A stretch of DNA of 17,108 bases, taken from positions 1-17,108 of the forward strand of contig CANPVW010000308.1 of the NCBI GenBank assembly GCA_947581745.1. The letters run 5' to 3'. Below the pieces are notes generated by a model, which had not been told where the DNA came from, did no database searches, and was given only the letters and a program-made list of their open reading frames with translations. Of this stretch, positions 1 to 6,552 are shown in pieces. The stretch is from Candidatus Benthicola azotiphorus (GTDB lineage Bacteria; Gemmatimonadota; Gemmatimonadetes; Palauibacterales; Palauibacteraceae). The position numbers and the translations under genes are program-made. The number at the start of each line of letters is the position of its first letter. Within the stretch, counting starts at the first letter, position 1.

Positions 1-174
1 GCACCCCTGTGCCTCGAGGTCGGAGTATGCCACCCCGGCCGCGCGCATGAATTCGGTCCGCCCGAGCTCGAACCAGGCGAGGTACTGCATGTGATGCGCC
101 CGACCCATCTGGTCGGTCTCGGCGTAGCGGACTCGAAGGCGTGTCCGATTCCGGCCCAAGTGATCTGAGCTCAT
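1..174 (-). CDS. YbgC/4HBT-family acyl-CoA thioesterase, partial (C-terminus beyond window edge)
   Basis: The first 58 codons of a hotdog-fold thioesterase, read leftward from an ATG at 174-172. The reading frame runs in phase to base 1, so the rest lies outside the window. Residues 17-42 read as the classic 4HBT/YbgC entry motif: YAETDQMG (residues 18-25), then HH, YLAWFE and GRTEF. The Asp at residue 21 sits where the catalytic Asp of 4-hydroxybenzoyl-CoA thioesterases lies. Family members hydrolyse acyl-CoA thioesters in the cytoplasm; some work with the Tol-Pal envelope system, but which subtype this is cannot be told from 58 residues. A purine-rich GAGAGGG stretch just upstream of the ATG serves as ribosome binding site. 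It is divergent from lpxH, with an 80-bp shared intergenic region. Family call is firm; substrate is unknown. Confidence 0.88.
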   Translation of the reverse strand, partial: MSSDHLGRNRTRLRVRYAETDQMGRAHHMQYLAWFELGRTEFMRAAGVAYSDLEAQGC

Positions 175-219
175 TGCCCTCTCACGAAGATGCATCGGCC
201 ACGACAGGAGCGGGCCCGT

Positions 220-247
220 TTCACGTTGCTCAACGGCACTCTATACT
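220..247 (+). promoter_or_regulatory. Candidate lpxH promoter, near-leaderless
   Basis: TTCACG at 220-225 and TATACT at 242-247 are separated by 16 bases. The predicted start of transcription, about seven bases after the -10 box, falls at about 254, right next to the ATG of lpxH at 255. There is no Shine-Dalgarno-like sequence before that ATG. The -10 is good (5 of 6 to TATAAT), the -35 moderate (4 of 6). This is prediction by eye only. Confidence 0.45.
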
Positions 248-267
248 TGGCGCCATGGAAAGGTCCA
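240..267 (-). promoter_or_regulatory. Candidate opposing promoter for the YbgC-like gene
   Basis: On the minus strand, TGGACC (267-262), 16 bases, then TATAGA (245-240). Its -10 box overlaps the lpxH -10 box around the symmetric core TATA at 242-245. Transcription would begin near 233, leaving a leader of roughly 60 nt that includes the GAGAGGG ribosome binding site of the YbgC-like gene. The -35 matches consensus at 4 of 6 positions and lies inside lpxH codons. Weak evidence taken alone; the symmetry is the main argument. Confidence 0.3.
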
Positions 268-992
268 CGGTCATCATATCCGACGCTCACCTGGGTGCCG
301 CCCCGGCGGCGAACGAGGCCGCGCTCCTGCGTTTTCTGGCGGATCTCCCCGGGAGGACCGACGATCTCCTGATCAACGGAGACCTGTTCGACTTCTGGTT
401 CGAGTACCGGACCGTGATCCAGGGAAGGTACTTCCAGGTGTTGCGCGTGCTCGCCGACCTCGTGGACGATGGCATGCGGATTCGCATGCTCGGCGGCAAT
501 CACGATTCGTGGGGAGGACGATTCCTGGCCGACGACGTGGGGATCGAGCTCCTGGACGGTCCGCTCCGAACCGAAGTTGGAGGCAGGACGGCCTACGTGG
601 CCCACGGGGATGGCCTCGGGAGCGGAGACTGGGGGTACAGAGCGCTCAAGACGGTGATCCGCAGCCGGGCGGCGAGCGCCGCCTTTCGGCAGGTCCATCC
701 TGACTGGTCTGCCCGCCTGATTCGACTCGTCAGCCGCACGGAGAGCCGTCATGGGCGGACGGACGACCACAACGCGGAACACCGGTCGGATCGGCTCCGT
801 GAGGCGGCCGAGGATCTTCTGCATTCCGAGCCCGCCCTGGATCTCGTGGTCTTCGGCCACTGCCACAGGCCCGAGCTGGTCGAGGTGGAGCCGGGACGAC
901 ACTATCTCAACTCCGGCGACTGGCTGCACAACTGCAGCTGGGCGGAAGTCACGAAGGACCGCATCCAGCTCAACCGGTGGAATCCACGCTGA
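255..992 (+). CDS. lpxH: UDP-2,3-diacylglucosamine diphosphatase (LpxH-type), lipid A biosynthesis
   Basis: A 245-residue calcineurin-like metallophosphoesterase that hydrolyses UDP-2,3-diacylglucosamine to lipid X plus UMP, an early cytoplasmic-face step of lipid A synthesis. The dimetal site is complete: SDAHLG with D10 and H12, NGDLFDFW with D43, GGNHDSW with N82-H83-D84, HGDGLG with H117, and FGHCHRP with H202 and H204. The late motif YLNSGDW (218-224) is typical of the LpxH-like group. The start chosen is ATG 255. The frame stays open upstream to a GTG at 141, but that 38-residue extension is low-complexity, would overlap the divergent thioesterase, and precedes the SDAH strand where family members begin. 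Length fits the family. The 3' end overlaps convergent murI by 23 bp. LpxH versus a related UDP-sugar pyrophosphatase cannot be fully separated by eye. Confidence 0.88.
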   Translation: MERSTVIISDAHLGAAPAANEAALLRFLADLPGRTDDLLINGDLFDFWFEYRTVIQGRYFQVLRVLADLVDDGMRIRMLGGNHDSWGGRFLADDVGIELLDGPLRTEVGGRTAYVAHGDGLGSGDWGYRALKTVIRSRAASAAFRQVHPDWSARLIRLVSRTESRHGRTDDHNAEHRSDRLREAAEDLLHSEPALDLVVFGHCHRPELVEVEPGRHYLNSGDWLHNCSWAEVTKDRIQLNRWNPR

Positions 993-1803
993 CCATCTCC
1001 AGGTGCTCGACCTCCTCGCCCAGCAGACGGCGCGCCAGGAGGTCGAACCTGGCAGCCTCATCCGTGACGTAATAGCGGGCGATTGGAGAGTCTCCCGTCC
1101 GGTTGGATAGGTCGGCATCCAGAAGCAACTTCTCGAGGGCTTCCGCAGTCGACTCCGCCGAATCGATCAGGGCCACGGCCGGGCCGACGACTTCCGCGAG
1201 CAGAGCCTTCAGAAGCGGATAGTGCGTGCAGGCCAGCACCAGCGTGTCGATGTTCCGTTCCAGGAGCGGTGCGAGGTACCGTTCCACGGCAAGGCGCGTG
1301 ATCGGATCCTCGGTCCATCCCTCCTCCACCAGCGGGACGAACAGAGGGCAAGCCTGCTCGAACACCCGTGCGTCCGGACGGTGAGCGTGGATCACGATGT
1401 TGTAGGCTCTGCTCGCGATAGTCCCGCTCGTCCCGATGACACCGATGCGGCCGCCTGGCGACGCGTTCGCCGCCGCTCGTCCGCCAGGCTCGACGACGCC
1501 CAGCACCGGCACCCCTGCACGGGCCTCGACCGCCGGCAGCGCACGCGCCGTAGCCGTGTTACAGGCCACCACGATGGCCTTGACCCCCATGCCGATCAGG
1601 AAGTCCGTGGCTTCCAGAGCGTAGCGGCGAATCGTCTCCGCCGCTTTGGGGCCGTACGGCACGCGGGCGGTATCTCCGAGATACACGGTCGACTCCTTCG
1701 GCAGGCGCCTGCGGATCGCGCCCAGCACCGTCAGCCCTCCAAGCCCGGAGTCGAATACGCCGATCGGCCTGGCTGCCTGCGCACGGACACTCTCGTGGCT
1801 CAT
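970..1803 (-). CDS. murI: Glutamate racemase
   Basis: This 277-residue cytoplasmic enzyme interconverts L- and D-glutamate for peptidoglycan. All hallmarks are visible: GVFDSGLGGLTVL (15-27), GDTARVPYG (43-51), VACNTATA with C81 and ACTHYPLL with C192 as the two catalytic cysteines, and the IGTSGTI segment (123-129). H194 follows the second cysteine as in the family. Length is normal (about 250-290). The ATG at 1803-1801 directly abuts the TGA of the upstream DUF5683-like gene (1806-1804), with no spacer. It is therefore probably cotranscribed with, and translated after, that gene. Its last 23 bp overlap the end of convergent lpxH, so both stop codons sit inside the other gene. No terminator is seen between the two. 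Confidence 0.96.
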   Translation of the reverse strand: MSHESVRAQAARPIGVFDSGLGGLTVLGAIRRRLPKESTVYLGDTARVPYGPKAAETIRRYALEATDFLIGMGVKAIVVACNTATARALPAVEARAGVPVLGVVEPGGRAAANASPGGRIGVIGTSGTIASRAYNIVIHAHRPDARVFEQACPLFVPLVEEGWTEDPITRLAVERYLAPLLERNIDTLVLACTHYPLLKALLAEVVGPAVALIDSAESTAEALEKLLLDADLSNRTGDSPIARYYVTDEAARFDLLARRLLGEEVEHLEMVSVDSTG

Positions 1804-2361
1804 TCAGGGACCCCCGAGCGGAACAGAGTATTGAACGGCGATCCCAGGCGATCCATCCGGGGGGGGCACGACGGCACCCTCGAAGCCCCACAGGTGAGTG
1901 GAAACCCACGCATCCACTCCCGCGAACAGGGACCAGAACACGGCCATCACGATCCAGTCCTCCTTCTGGTCCTGTCTGGCGGAGGCCAGGTCTTCGTTTC
2001 CGGCACGTTTCGCCGCATCCAGCGCCGCCTGCGTCCTGAAGAGCATCCAGAGCGAGGCAGCCTCCATCGTGAAGTAGAAGGCTCCCCTGACCGGCTGATC
2101 GACGACCGCCTGCCCCCAACCGGGCACGACCATGCTTCGCAAGAGAGCCCCCATCGGACTGACGGGCGGCCCCGCGGAGTCCTTGCCAGACTCCGGACTG
2201 GAGGGGACAACGGAAACGGCGCTGGTGCTATCCGTGGAACTCGAAGCCGAGTCCTGCACGACCCGCTCCTGTGCGGACGCGGACCCCGTCGAGCCCACGG
2301 TCCACAGGACTGCGGCGACCACGACCAGGAGGTGGCGGGAGCGGGTGGGAGTCGAACCCAC
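1804..2361 (-). CDS. DUF5683-like small membrane/envelope protein with signal peptide; start uncertain
   Basis: From the GTG at 2361 the product is 185 residues. It has an n-region TPTRSRH, a hydrophobic run LLVVVAAVLW (11-20) and a likely signal-peptidase site after SASA (27-30). A Ser/Thr/Pro-rich linker to about residue 67 follows. The conserved-looking core is SPMGALLRSMVVPGWGQ (68-83), then two hydrophobic segments around 92-108 and 136-153. The PGWGQ core followed by transmembrane helices resembles DUF5683 proteins of Bacteroidota and Gemmatimonadota; the function of that family is unknown to me. The start is problematic: GTG 2361 lies inside the T-arm of tRNA-Sec, and no good Shine-Dalgarno is present. 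Alternatives are ATG 2421 (also inside the tRNA) or GTG 2322, just past the tRNA, which would lose the positive n-region. The stop abuts the murI start. Confidence 0.7.
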   Translation of the reverse strand: MGSTPTRSRHLLVVVAAVLWTVGSTGSASAQERVVQDSASSSTDSTSAVSVVPSSPESGKDSAGPPVSPMGALLRSMVVPGWGQAVVDQPVRGAFYFTMEAASLWMLFRTQAALDAAKRAGNEDLASARQDQKEDWIVMAVFWSLFAGVDAWVSTHLWGFEGAVVPPPDGSPGIAVQYSVPLGGP

Positions 2362-2429
2362 CAAGGACGCTACTCGCGCCCCACAACGGTTTTGAAGACC
2401 GCAGGCGACACCGGCCGCCATCCGCCCCC
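2333..2429 (-). tRNA. selC: tRNA-Sec (UCA anticodon)
   Basis: A full bacterial selenocysteine tRNA can be folded by hand. The 8-bp acceptor stem is GGGGGCGG (2429-2422) with CCGCTCCC (2344-2337), including one G-U. The D-stem is 6 bp, GGCGGC/GTCGCC (2419-2414 with 2409-2404), with a 4-nt loop. The anticodon stem is GCGGT/ACCGT, with loop CTTCAAA placing TCA at 2395-2393. A long variable arm (GGGGCGC/GCGTCCT, 7 bp with G-U pairs) and a 5-bp T-stem GTGGG/CCCAC with loop TTCGACT follow. Discriminator G (2336) and an encoded CCA (2335-2333) complete it. The 8+5 acceptor/T layout, long variable arm and 6-bp D-stem are diagnostic. It inserts Sec at UGA codons with SelB, whose gene lies at 10488-12380. 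It sits 36 bp after ridA on the same strand and overlaps the start region of the next gene. Confidence 0.96.
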
Positions 2430-2465
2430 CCTGTCTTCTGTCCCTCGCACCAGGTCCCAACCGCT

Positions 2466-2843
2466 TCAGGGCACGCGAGCCACTACGTCGATCTCGACGA
2501 GGGCGCCCTTCGGAAGTGCCGCCGCGGCCACCGTGGACCGCGCCGGGAATGGGCGACTGAAGTGCTTTTCGTATATAGCGTTGACTACAGGAAAGTCATC
2601 CATTGTAGCAAGGTAGACCGTCGTCTTGACGACATCCCCGAAGCCGAGTTTCGCGGCCTCCAGTATCGCCGCGAGGTTGAGAAAGACCTGGACGGCCTGA
2701 GACTCGACTCCGGCACCCGCGAACTCGCCGGTGCCGGGAACGAGCCCGATCTGCCCCGCCGAAAAGAGGAATCCTCCGGCCTCCACCGCCTGGGAATAAG
2801 GTCCGATCGCCGCGGGGGCGCTGTCGGTGTGCAATGCTCGCAT
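2466..2843 (-). CDS. ridA: RidA family enamine/imine deaminase
   Basis: A 125-residue YjgF/YER057c/UK114-family protein. RidA proteins are cytoplasmic trimers that hydrolyse reactive enamine/imine intermediates such as 2-aminoacrylate released by PLP enzymes. The fingerprint is present: AIGPYSQAV (12-20), the SAGQIGLVPGTGE segment, KTTVYLATMDDF, and FPARSTVAAAALPKGALVEIDVVA near the C-terminus, whose Arg in PARS is the substrate-carboxylate-binding residue of active RidA proteins. The ATG at 2843 is preceded by GGGAGGG. The open frame continues further upstream inside fhs, but homology begins at this ATG. It lies 29 bp after fhs and 36 bp before selC on the same strand, so it is probably cotranscribed with both. 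Confidence 0.94.
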   Translation of the reverse strand: MRALHTDSAPAAIGPYSQAVEAGGFLFSAGQIGLVPGTGEFAGAGVESQAVQVFLNLAAILEAAKLGFGDVVKTTVYLATMDDFPVVNAIYEKHFSRPFPARSTVAAAALPKGALVEIDVVARVP

Positions 2844-2872
2844 GTGCGTCCCTCCCGTTGACCCGCCGGGTA

Positions 2873-4510
2873 TCAGAACAGGCCCTCGATCTTCCCGTCC
2901 GGGTGAATCCGCATGTCCTCCGCCGCCGGCCTGGCGGGAAGGCCCGGCATGGTCATCACGTCCCCCGTCAAGGCCACGATGAAGCCGGCGCCCGCTGAGA
3001 TGCGGAATTCCCGAACCGTGATCCGGAATCCCTTCGGCCGTCCGAGCAGTGACGGGTCGTCGCTGAGCGAGTACTGCGTCTTGGCCACGCAGACCGGCAG
3101 GTCGCCCAGGCCATTCTCGACGATCTGCTGTGCCTGCTTCGCGGCCGCGGGGGTCAGGGTCAGTCCATCTGCACCGTACACCCTCGAGGCGATCGTCTCC
3201 AGTTTCTCCACCAGACTGAGATCCGTAGAGTACAGAGGCGCAAAGGCGGCCTGCTCTTCCTCCAGAACCCGCAGCAACTCCTCCGCCAGTCCCAGACCAC
3301 CCTCTCCTCCGTGTGCCCAGACATCGCACTCGGCATGACGCACGCCGGCCCCCTTGCACATGGACCCGACCGCCTGGATGTCCTCGTCCGAGTCGTCCGC
3401 GAACCGGTTGATCGCGACCACGACCGGCACCCCGAACTGTCGCACGTTCTCGACGTGCGCCATCAGGTTCTCGAAACCGGCATCCGCCCGCCCGGTCGCT
3501 TCGGAGTGGTGCTTCATCGCGCGGAGCGTCGCCACGACCACGGCCGCTTCCGGCTCGAGGCCGCCGATCCGGCACTTGATGTCGAAGAACTTCTCGCCCC
3601 CGAGGTCCGACCCGAATCCAGCCTCGGTGACCACGATATCACCCAGCTTCGCGCCGGCCCGCGTGGCGATCAGAGAATTGCAGCCGTGGGCGATGTTGGC
3701 GAACGGGCCGCCGTGGATCAGCGCCGGTCCTCCTTCCAGCGTCTGCACGAGATTGGGGGCGAGCGCGTCCTTCATCAGCAGGGCCAGCGCCCCTCCCACG
3801 TTCAGCTCAGCCGCTCGCGCGAAGGAACCGTCAGGCCGGGTCCCGAGCACGATACGTGACACACGCTCTTCGAAGTCCGACAGGTCCCGTGAAAGGCAGA
3901 AGATGGCCATGATCTCGGACGCTGCGGTGATCGTGAATCCGTCCTCGCGCGGGAGGCCTGAAAGCGGGCCCCCGAGACCGATCACGATGTTGCGGAGCGA
4001 GCGGTCGTTCATGTCCACGGCCCGTCGCCAGTTGATCTTTCGCGTATCGACTCCGATCGAGTTGCCGCGCTGCAGATTGTTGTCCAGCGCCGCCGACAGG
4101 AGCGAATGCGCGGAAGTGATCGCGTGGAAGTCTCCGGTGAAATGGAGGTTGATCTCCTCCATCGGCAGGACCTGCGAATAGCCACCACCTGCGGCCCCGC
4201 CCTTGATCCCGAACACGGGGCCGAGCGACGGCTGGCGGAGGCACAGCACGGTGCGCCTGTCGAGCTTGCGCAGTGCCTGCGCGAGCCCGACCGCCACGGT
4301 CGACTTTCCTTCCCCCGCCGGGGTCGGTGTCATCCCCGTGACGAGCACGACCTTCCCTCTTTCAGGCCGGCCCTCGAGCGCCTGCGGGGTAATCTTGGCC
4401 ATGGTGTGGCCGTACGGACGCAGGTCCCCCGCGTCCAGGCCCGCCTCGGCGGCCACGTCCACGATCGGTCTCAGCGTCGTGCTCTGAGCGATATCGATAT
4501 CGGTAGGCAT
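2873..4510 (-). CDS. fhs: Formate-tetrahydrofolate ligase
   Basis: This 545-residue cytoplasmic enzyme makes 10-formyl-THF from formate, THF and ATP. It feeds purine synthesis and initiator formylation and, in some organisms, carbon assimilation. The nucleotide-binding motif TPTPAGEGKST lies at 61-71. Other strong family segments are LRQPSLGPVFGIKGGAAGGGYSQV read in pieces around residues 90-115, DFHAIT, then FANIAHGCNS, DIVVTEAGFGSDLG and GLPARPAAED near the end. Length matches the usual 550-560. Start ATG 4510 is preceded by GGGAG about 9 nt away. It lies 27 bp after rfaE1 and 29 bp before ridA. Its place upstream of selC makes a link to a selenium-dependent formate dehydrogenase attractive, but no such gene is in the window. 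Confidence 0.97.
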   Translation of the reverse strand: MPTDIDIAQSTTLRPIVDVAAEAGLDAGDLRPYGHTMAKITPQALEGRPERGKVVLVTGMTPTPAGEGKSTVAVGLAQALRKLDRRTVLCLRQPSLGPVFGIKGGAAGGGYSQVLPMEEINLHFTGDFHAITSAHSLLSAALDNNLQRGNSIGVDTRKINWRRAVDMNDRSLRNIVIGLGGPLSGLPREDGFTITAASEIMAIFCLSRDLSDFEERVSRIVLGTRPDGSFARAAELNVGGALALLMKDALAPNLVQTLEGGPALIHGGPFANIAHGCNSLIATRAGAKLGDIVVTEAGFGSDLGGEKFFDIKCRIGGLEPEAAVVVATLRAMKHHSEATGRADAGFENLMAHVENVRQFGVPVVVAINRFADDSDEDIQAVGSMCKGAGVRHAECDVWAHGGEGGLGLAEELLRVLEEEQAAFAPLYSTDLSLVEKLETIASRVYGADGLTLTPAAAKQAQQIVENGLGDLPVCVAKTQYSLSDDPSLLGRPKGFRITVREFRISAGAGFIVALTGDVMTMPGLPARPAAEDMRIHPDGKIEGLF

Positions 4511-4537
4511 GTCAATGCTCCCTGTGTCTTCCAGGTA

Positions 4538-5536
4538 CTAGTTCGTACGTCCAAACTCCGCGATCAGCTCCTTGGCCGTGACCGGGACGGCTCCCAACCG
4601 AGACACCTCGACCCCGGCCGCGAGGTTGGCCAGGAAGGCGGCCTGACCGATCGACCCCCCGGCGAGCAGCGCCACCGAAAGCACGGCCGTCACGGTATCG
4701 CCCGCCCCCGTCACATCAAAGACTTCCCGCGCCACCGGAGGCAGAAGCCGGGCCGCGGCTGGAGGCTCGAACACGAGCATCCCCTCCTCCCCGAGGGTGA
4801 GGATCAGGCAGTCGCAGTCGAGGCCCTCGAGGATGGGAGCGAGAGTAGCTTCGTCTCGCGGCGCCTTCTCCAGCCCGAGCGCTGCGGCCAGCTCCCGTGC
4901 ATTGGGCTTGAATACTGTAGCGCCGGGAAACTCGAAGAAATGTCTCAGCTTCGGATCGATCACCGAAGGTATGCCACGGTCACGCGCACGAGCCAGGAGA
5001 TCGCGGGCGAGAGATCCGTCGATCACGCCCTTGTCGTAGTCCTCGATCACGAGGGCGTCGGCCCACTCGAGAGCTTCCAGCGCCTGCCGCGAGACACGCT
5101 GGCGGACCTCGTCGGACAGCGGTCCCGGATCTTCCGTGTCCACCCGCAGCATCTGTTGATGCCGGGCCATGATGCGCGTCTTTCGGGTCGTAGGTCTCCC
5201 CGGCTGGGACACCAGATCGCTCGTGCCCACGCCGGCTGCCTGCAATCGTCCGATCAGGTCCGCCGCCGAGTCGTCGTCCCCGACCGCGGCCACGAGCCGA
5301 CACTCAGCCCCGAGAGCCGTGACACCCATCGCCACGTTGGCGGCCCCGCCGGGTGCCGCGGTCTCCGCGACCACCCGGACTACCGGCACCGGCGCCTCGG
5401 GAGATATGCGATCCACGGTGCCTGAGAGGTAGGTATCCAGCATCGCGTCACCCACCACGACCACGCGTCCGCCCCGGGCCGCCTCGAGGAGGCGCTCCGC
5501 CTGGTCTGCCGTGTCGAACGGAGAGTATGGAAGCAC
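4538..5536 (-). CDS. rfaE1: D-glycero-beta-D-manno-heptose-7-phosphate kinase (RfaE1/HldA type)
   Basis: A 332-residue PfkB/ribokinase-fold sugar kinase. The N-terminal VVVVGDAMLDTYLSGTVDRISPEAPVPV region (read in parts, 25-52) is characteristic of the RfaE/HldE kinase domain. GGAANVA (63-69) forms the sugar-binding glycine turn, and DVTGAGDT (274-281) is PfkB signature 2, with D280 as catalytic base. It phosphorylates heptose-7-phosphate to the 1,7-bisphosphate for ADP-heptose supply to LPS core. The C-terminal cytidylyltransferase-like (RfaE2) domain of bifunctional HldE is absent, so an RfaE2/HldC partner should be elsewhere. The start is GTG 5536 with only weak upstream pairing. It is the first gene of a same-strand block leading to fhs, with a 27-bp gap, and a promoter stands about 130 bp upstream. 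Confidence 0.9.
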   Translation of the reverse strand: MLPYSPFDTADQAERLLEAARGGRVVVVGDAMLDTYLSGTVDRISPEAPVPVVRVVAETAAPGGAANVAMGVTALGAECRLVAAVGDDDSAADLIGRLQAAGVGTSDLVSQPGRPTTRKTRIMARHQQMLRVDTEDPGPLSDEVRQRVSRQALEALEWADALVIEDYDKGVIDGSLARDLLARARDRGIPSVIDPKLRHFFEFPGATVFKPNARELAAALGLEKAPRDEATLAPILEGLDCDCLILTLGEEGMLVFEPPAAARLLPPVAREVFDVTGAGDTVTAVLSVALLAGGSIGQAAFLANLAAGVEVSRLGAVPVTAKELIAEFGRTN

Positions 5537-5668
5537 GATGCTGTCTTGCGTCCGATCTGGATCCCGGGTAACCTGCCGCGAGGACTGCCTGCCGCAGGAA
5601 AGCGGCGCAGAGTAACGGTCCGGCAGTTGTTCCGACAGGTCGTAGTCGCGCAGGACTTGCGTCGCGCG

Positions 5669-5697
5669 AAATTAGTCGCAGGCCGCAGGGGAGTCAA
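5669..5697 (-). promoter_or_regulatory. Promoter of the rfaE1-fhs-ridA-selC-murI block
   Basis: TTGACT (5697-5692), 17 bases, TAATTT (5674-5669), read on the minus strand: 5 of 6 at -35 and 4 of 6 at -10 with ideal spacing. Transcription would begin near 5662, giving an unusually long leader of about 126 nt before the GTG of rfaE1. The leader contains a small perfect hairpin, GCCGC/GCGGC with a 6-nt loop. The intergenic region 5537-5721 otherwise holds only the upstream region of divergent mlaE, for which I found no convincing promoter. Confidence 0.6.
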
Positions 5698-5721
5698 AGC
5701 CCGGGGGATCGGCAGCCCGTC

Positions 5722-6552
5722 ATGAGCTTGAGCGAAACGGCCCGCACTCCCCTCCGCTACGTCAACGACGCGCTCAAGGGCTGGGCGTTCCACACGCAGG
5801 AGTACTTCCGCCTCCTGTTCCGCTCGATGCACGGGAGCATCTCGAGACCCTTCTACGCACGCGACCTCGTGATCCAGATGGACGCGATCGGGGTCGGGTC
5901 GATCGGGATCGTGCTCCTGACCGGTCTGTTCACCGGGATGGTGCTGGCGCTGCAATCGGCCGTGGAGATGAAGCAGTTCGGAGCCACCATCTACATCGGG
6001 CGTCTTGTGGGCGCGAGCGCCGTGCGGGAGCTGGGGCCGGTGCTTACGGCGCTCATGGTGACGGGCCGTGCCGGGTCAGGCATGGCAGCCGAGATCGGCG
6101 CGATGAGGGTGACCGAGCAGATCGACGCCTTGACCACGATGAGCGTCGACCCGGTGCGGAAGCTGGTCGTGCCGCGATTCGTGGCGGCGATTCTGTGTCT
6201 GCCGCTCCTCACGGTCGTAACGGACGTGGTAGCGGTCATGGGCGGGATGCTGATCGCCGTGGTGAAGCTGGACCTCACGGTCGATCTCTACATGCGCTCC
6301 GTGTACCTCACTCTGGCGGACACGGGCTTCATCTTCCGTTACATCCCTATCGACGTGTTCTCGGGTATTTTGAAGCCGGTGTTCTTCGGCGCCATCATCG
6401 CGATCACCGGGTGCTATTTCGGCCTCAAGACGAGCGGAGGCACGGAAGGAGTCGGGAGGGCCGCCACCCGAGCGGTCGTCACGACGTCGATCTTCATCCT
6501 GGCGACCGACTATTTCCTCACCCAGGTCCTCATCGCGCTGCTGATCGAATGA
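5722..6552 (+). CDS. mlaE: MlaE-family ABC transporter permease (lipid transport)
   Basis: A 276-residue inner-membrane permease of the MlaE/YrbE family, which moves phospholipids between inner membrane and an MCE protein. An amphipathic N-terminal stretch precedes the core membrane segments: about 56-78 (IGVGSIGIVLLTGLFTGMVL in part), 96-116, 150-182, 207-235 and 252-275. The family hallmark GRAGSGMAAEIGAMRVTEQIDAL (read in parts, 115-137), with the EQIDAL cytoplasmic loop, is intact, as is the following MSVDPVRKLVVPR. It is first in an E-F-D operon, and its TGA overlaps the ATG of mlaF. The ribosome binding site is weak: a GGGGGA lies rather far upstream. MlaA, MlaB and MlaC are not present here, as is usual outside Proteobacteria. 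Confidence 0.93.
   Translation: MSLSETARTPLRYVNDALKGWAFHTQEYFRLLFRSMHGSISRPFYARDLVIQMDAIGVGSIGIVLLTGLFTGMVLALQSAVEMKQFGATIYIGRLVGASAVRELGPVLTALMVTGRAGSGMAAEIGAMRVTEQIDALTTMSVDPVRKLVVPRFVAAILCLPLLTVVTDVVAVMGGMLIAVVKLDLTVDLYMRSVYLTLADTGFIFRYIPIDVFSGILKPVFFGAIIAITGCYFGLKTSGGTEGVGRAATRAVVTTSIFILATDYFLTQVLIALLIE

Noticed and set aside
141..254. Longer lpxH start at GTG 141
   Set aside because: The extra 38 residues lack family similarity and would overlap the divergent thioesterase start and both candidate promoters.
171..1118. 315-codon open frame antisense to lpxH
   Set aside because: No recognisable domain. lpxH on the other strand has all its metal-binding motifs. Long antisense frames are common in GC-rich genes.
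1222..2616. 464-codon plus-strand open frame opposite murI, the DUF5683-like gene and selC
   Set aside because: It runs across three real genes and a tRNA on the other strand, is Arg/Pro/Gly-rich and has no motif.
4106..5425. 439-codon plus-strand open frame opposite fhs and rfaE1
   Set aside because: Shadow of two clear enzymes; composition typical of reverse-frame reading.
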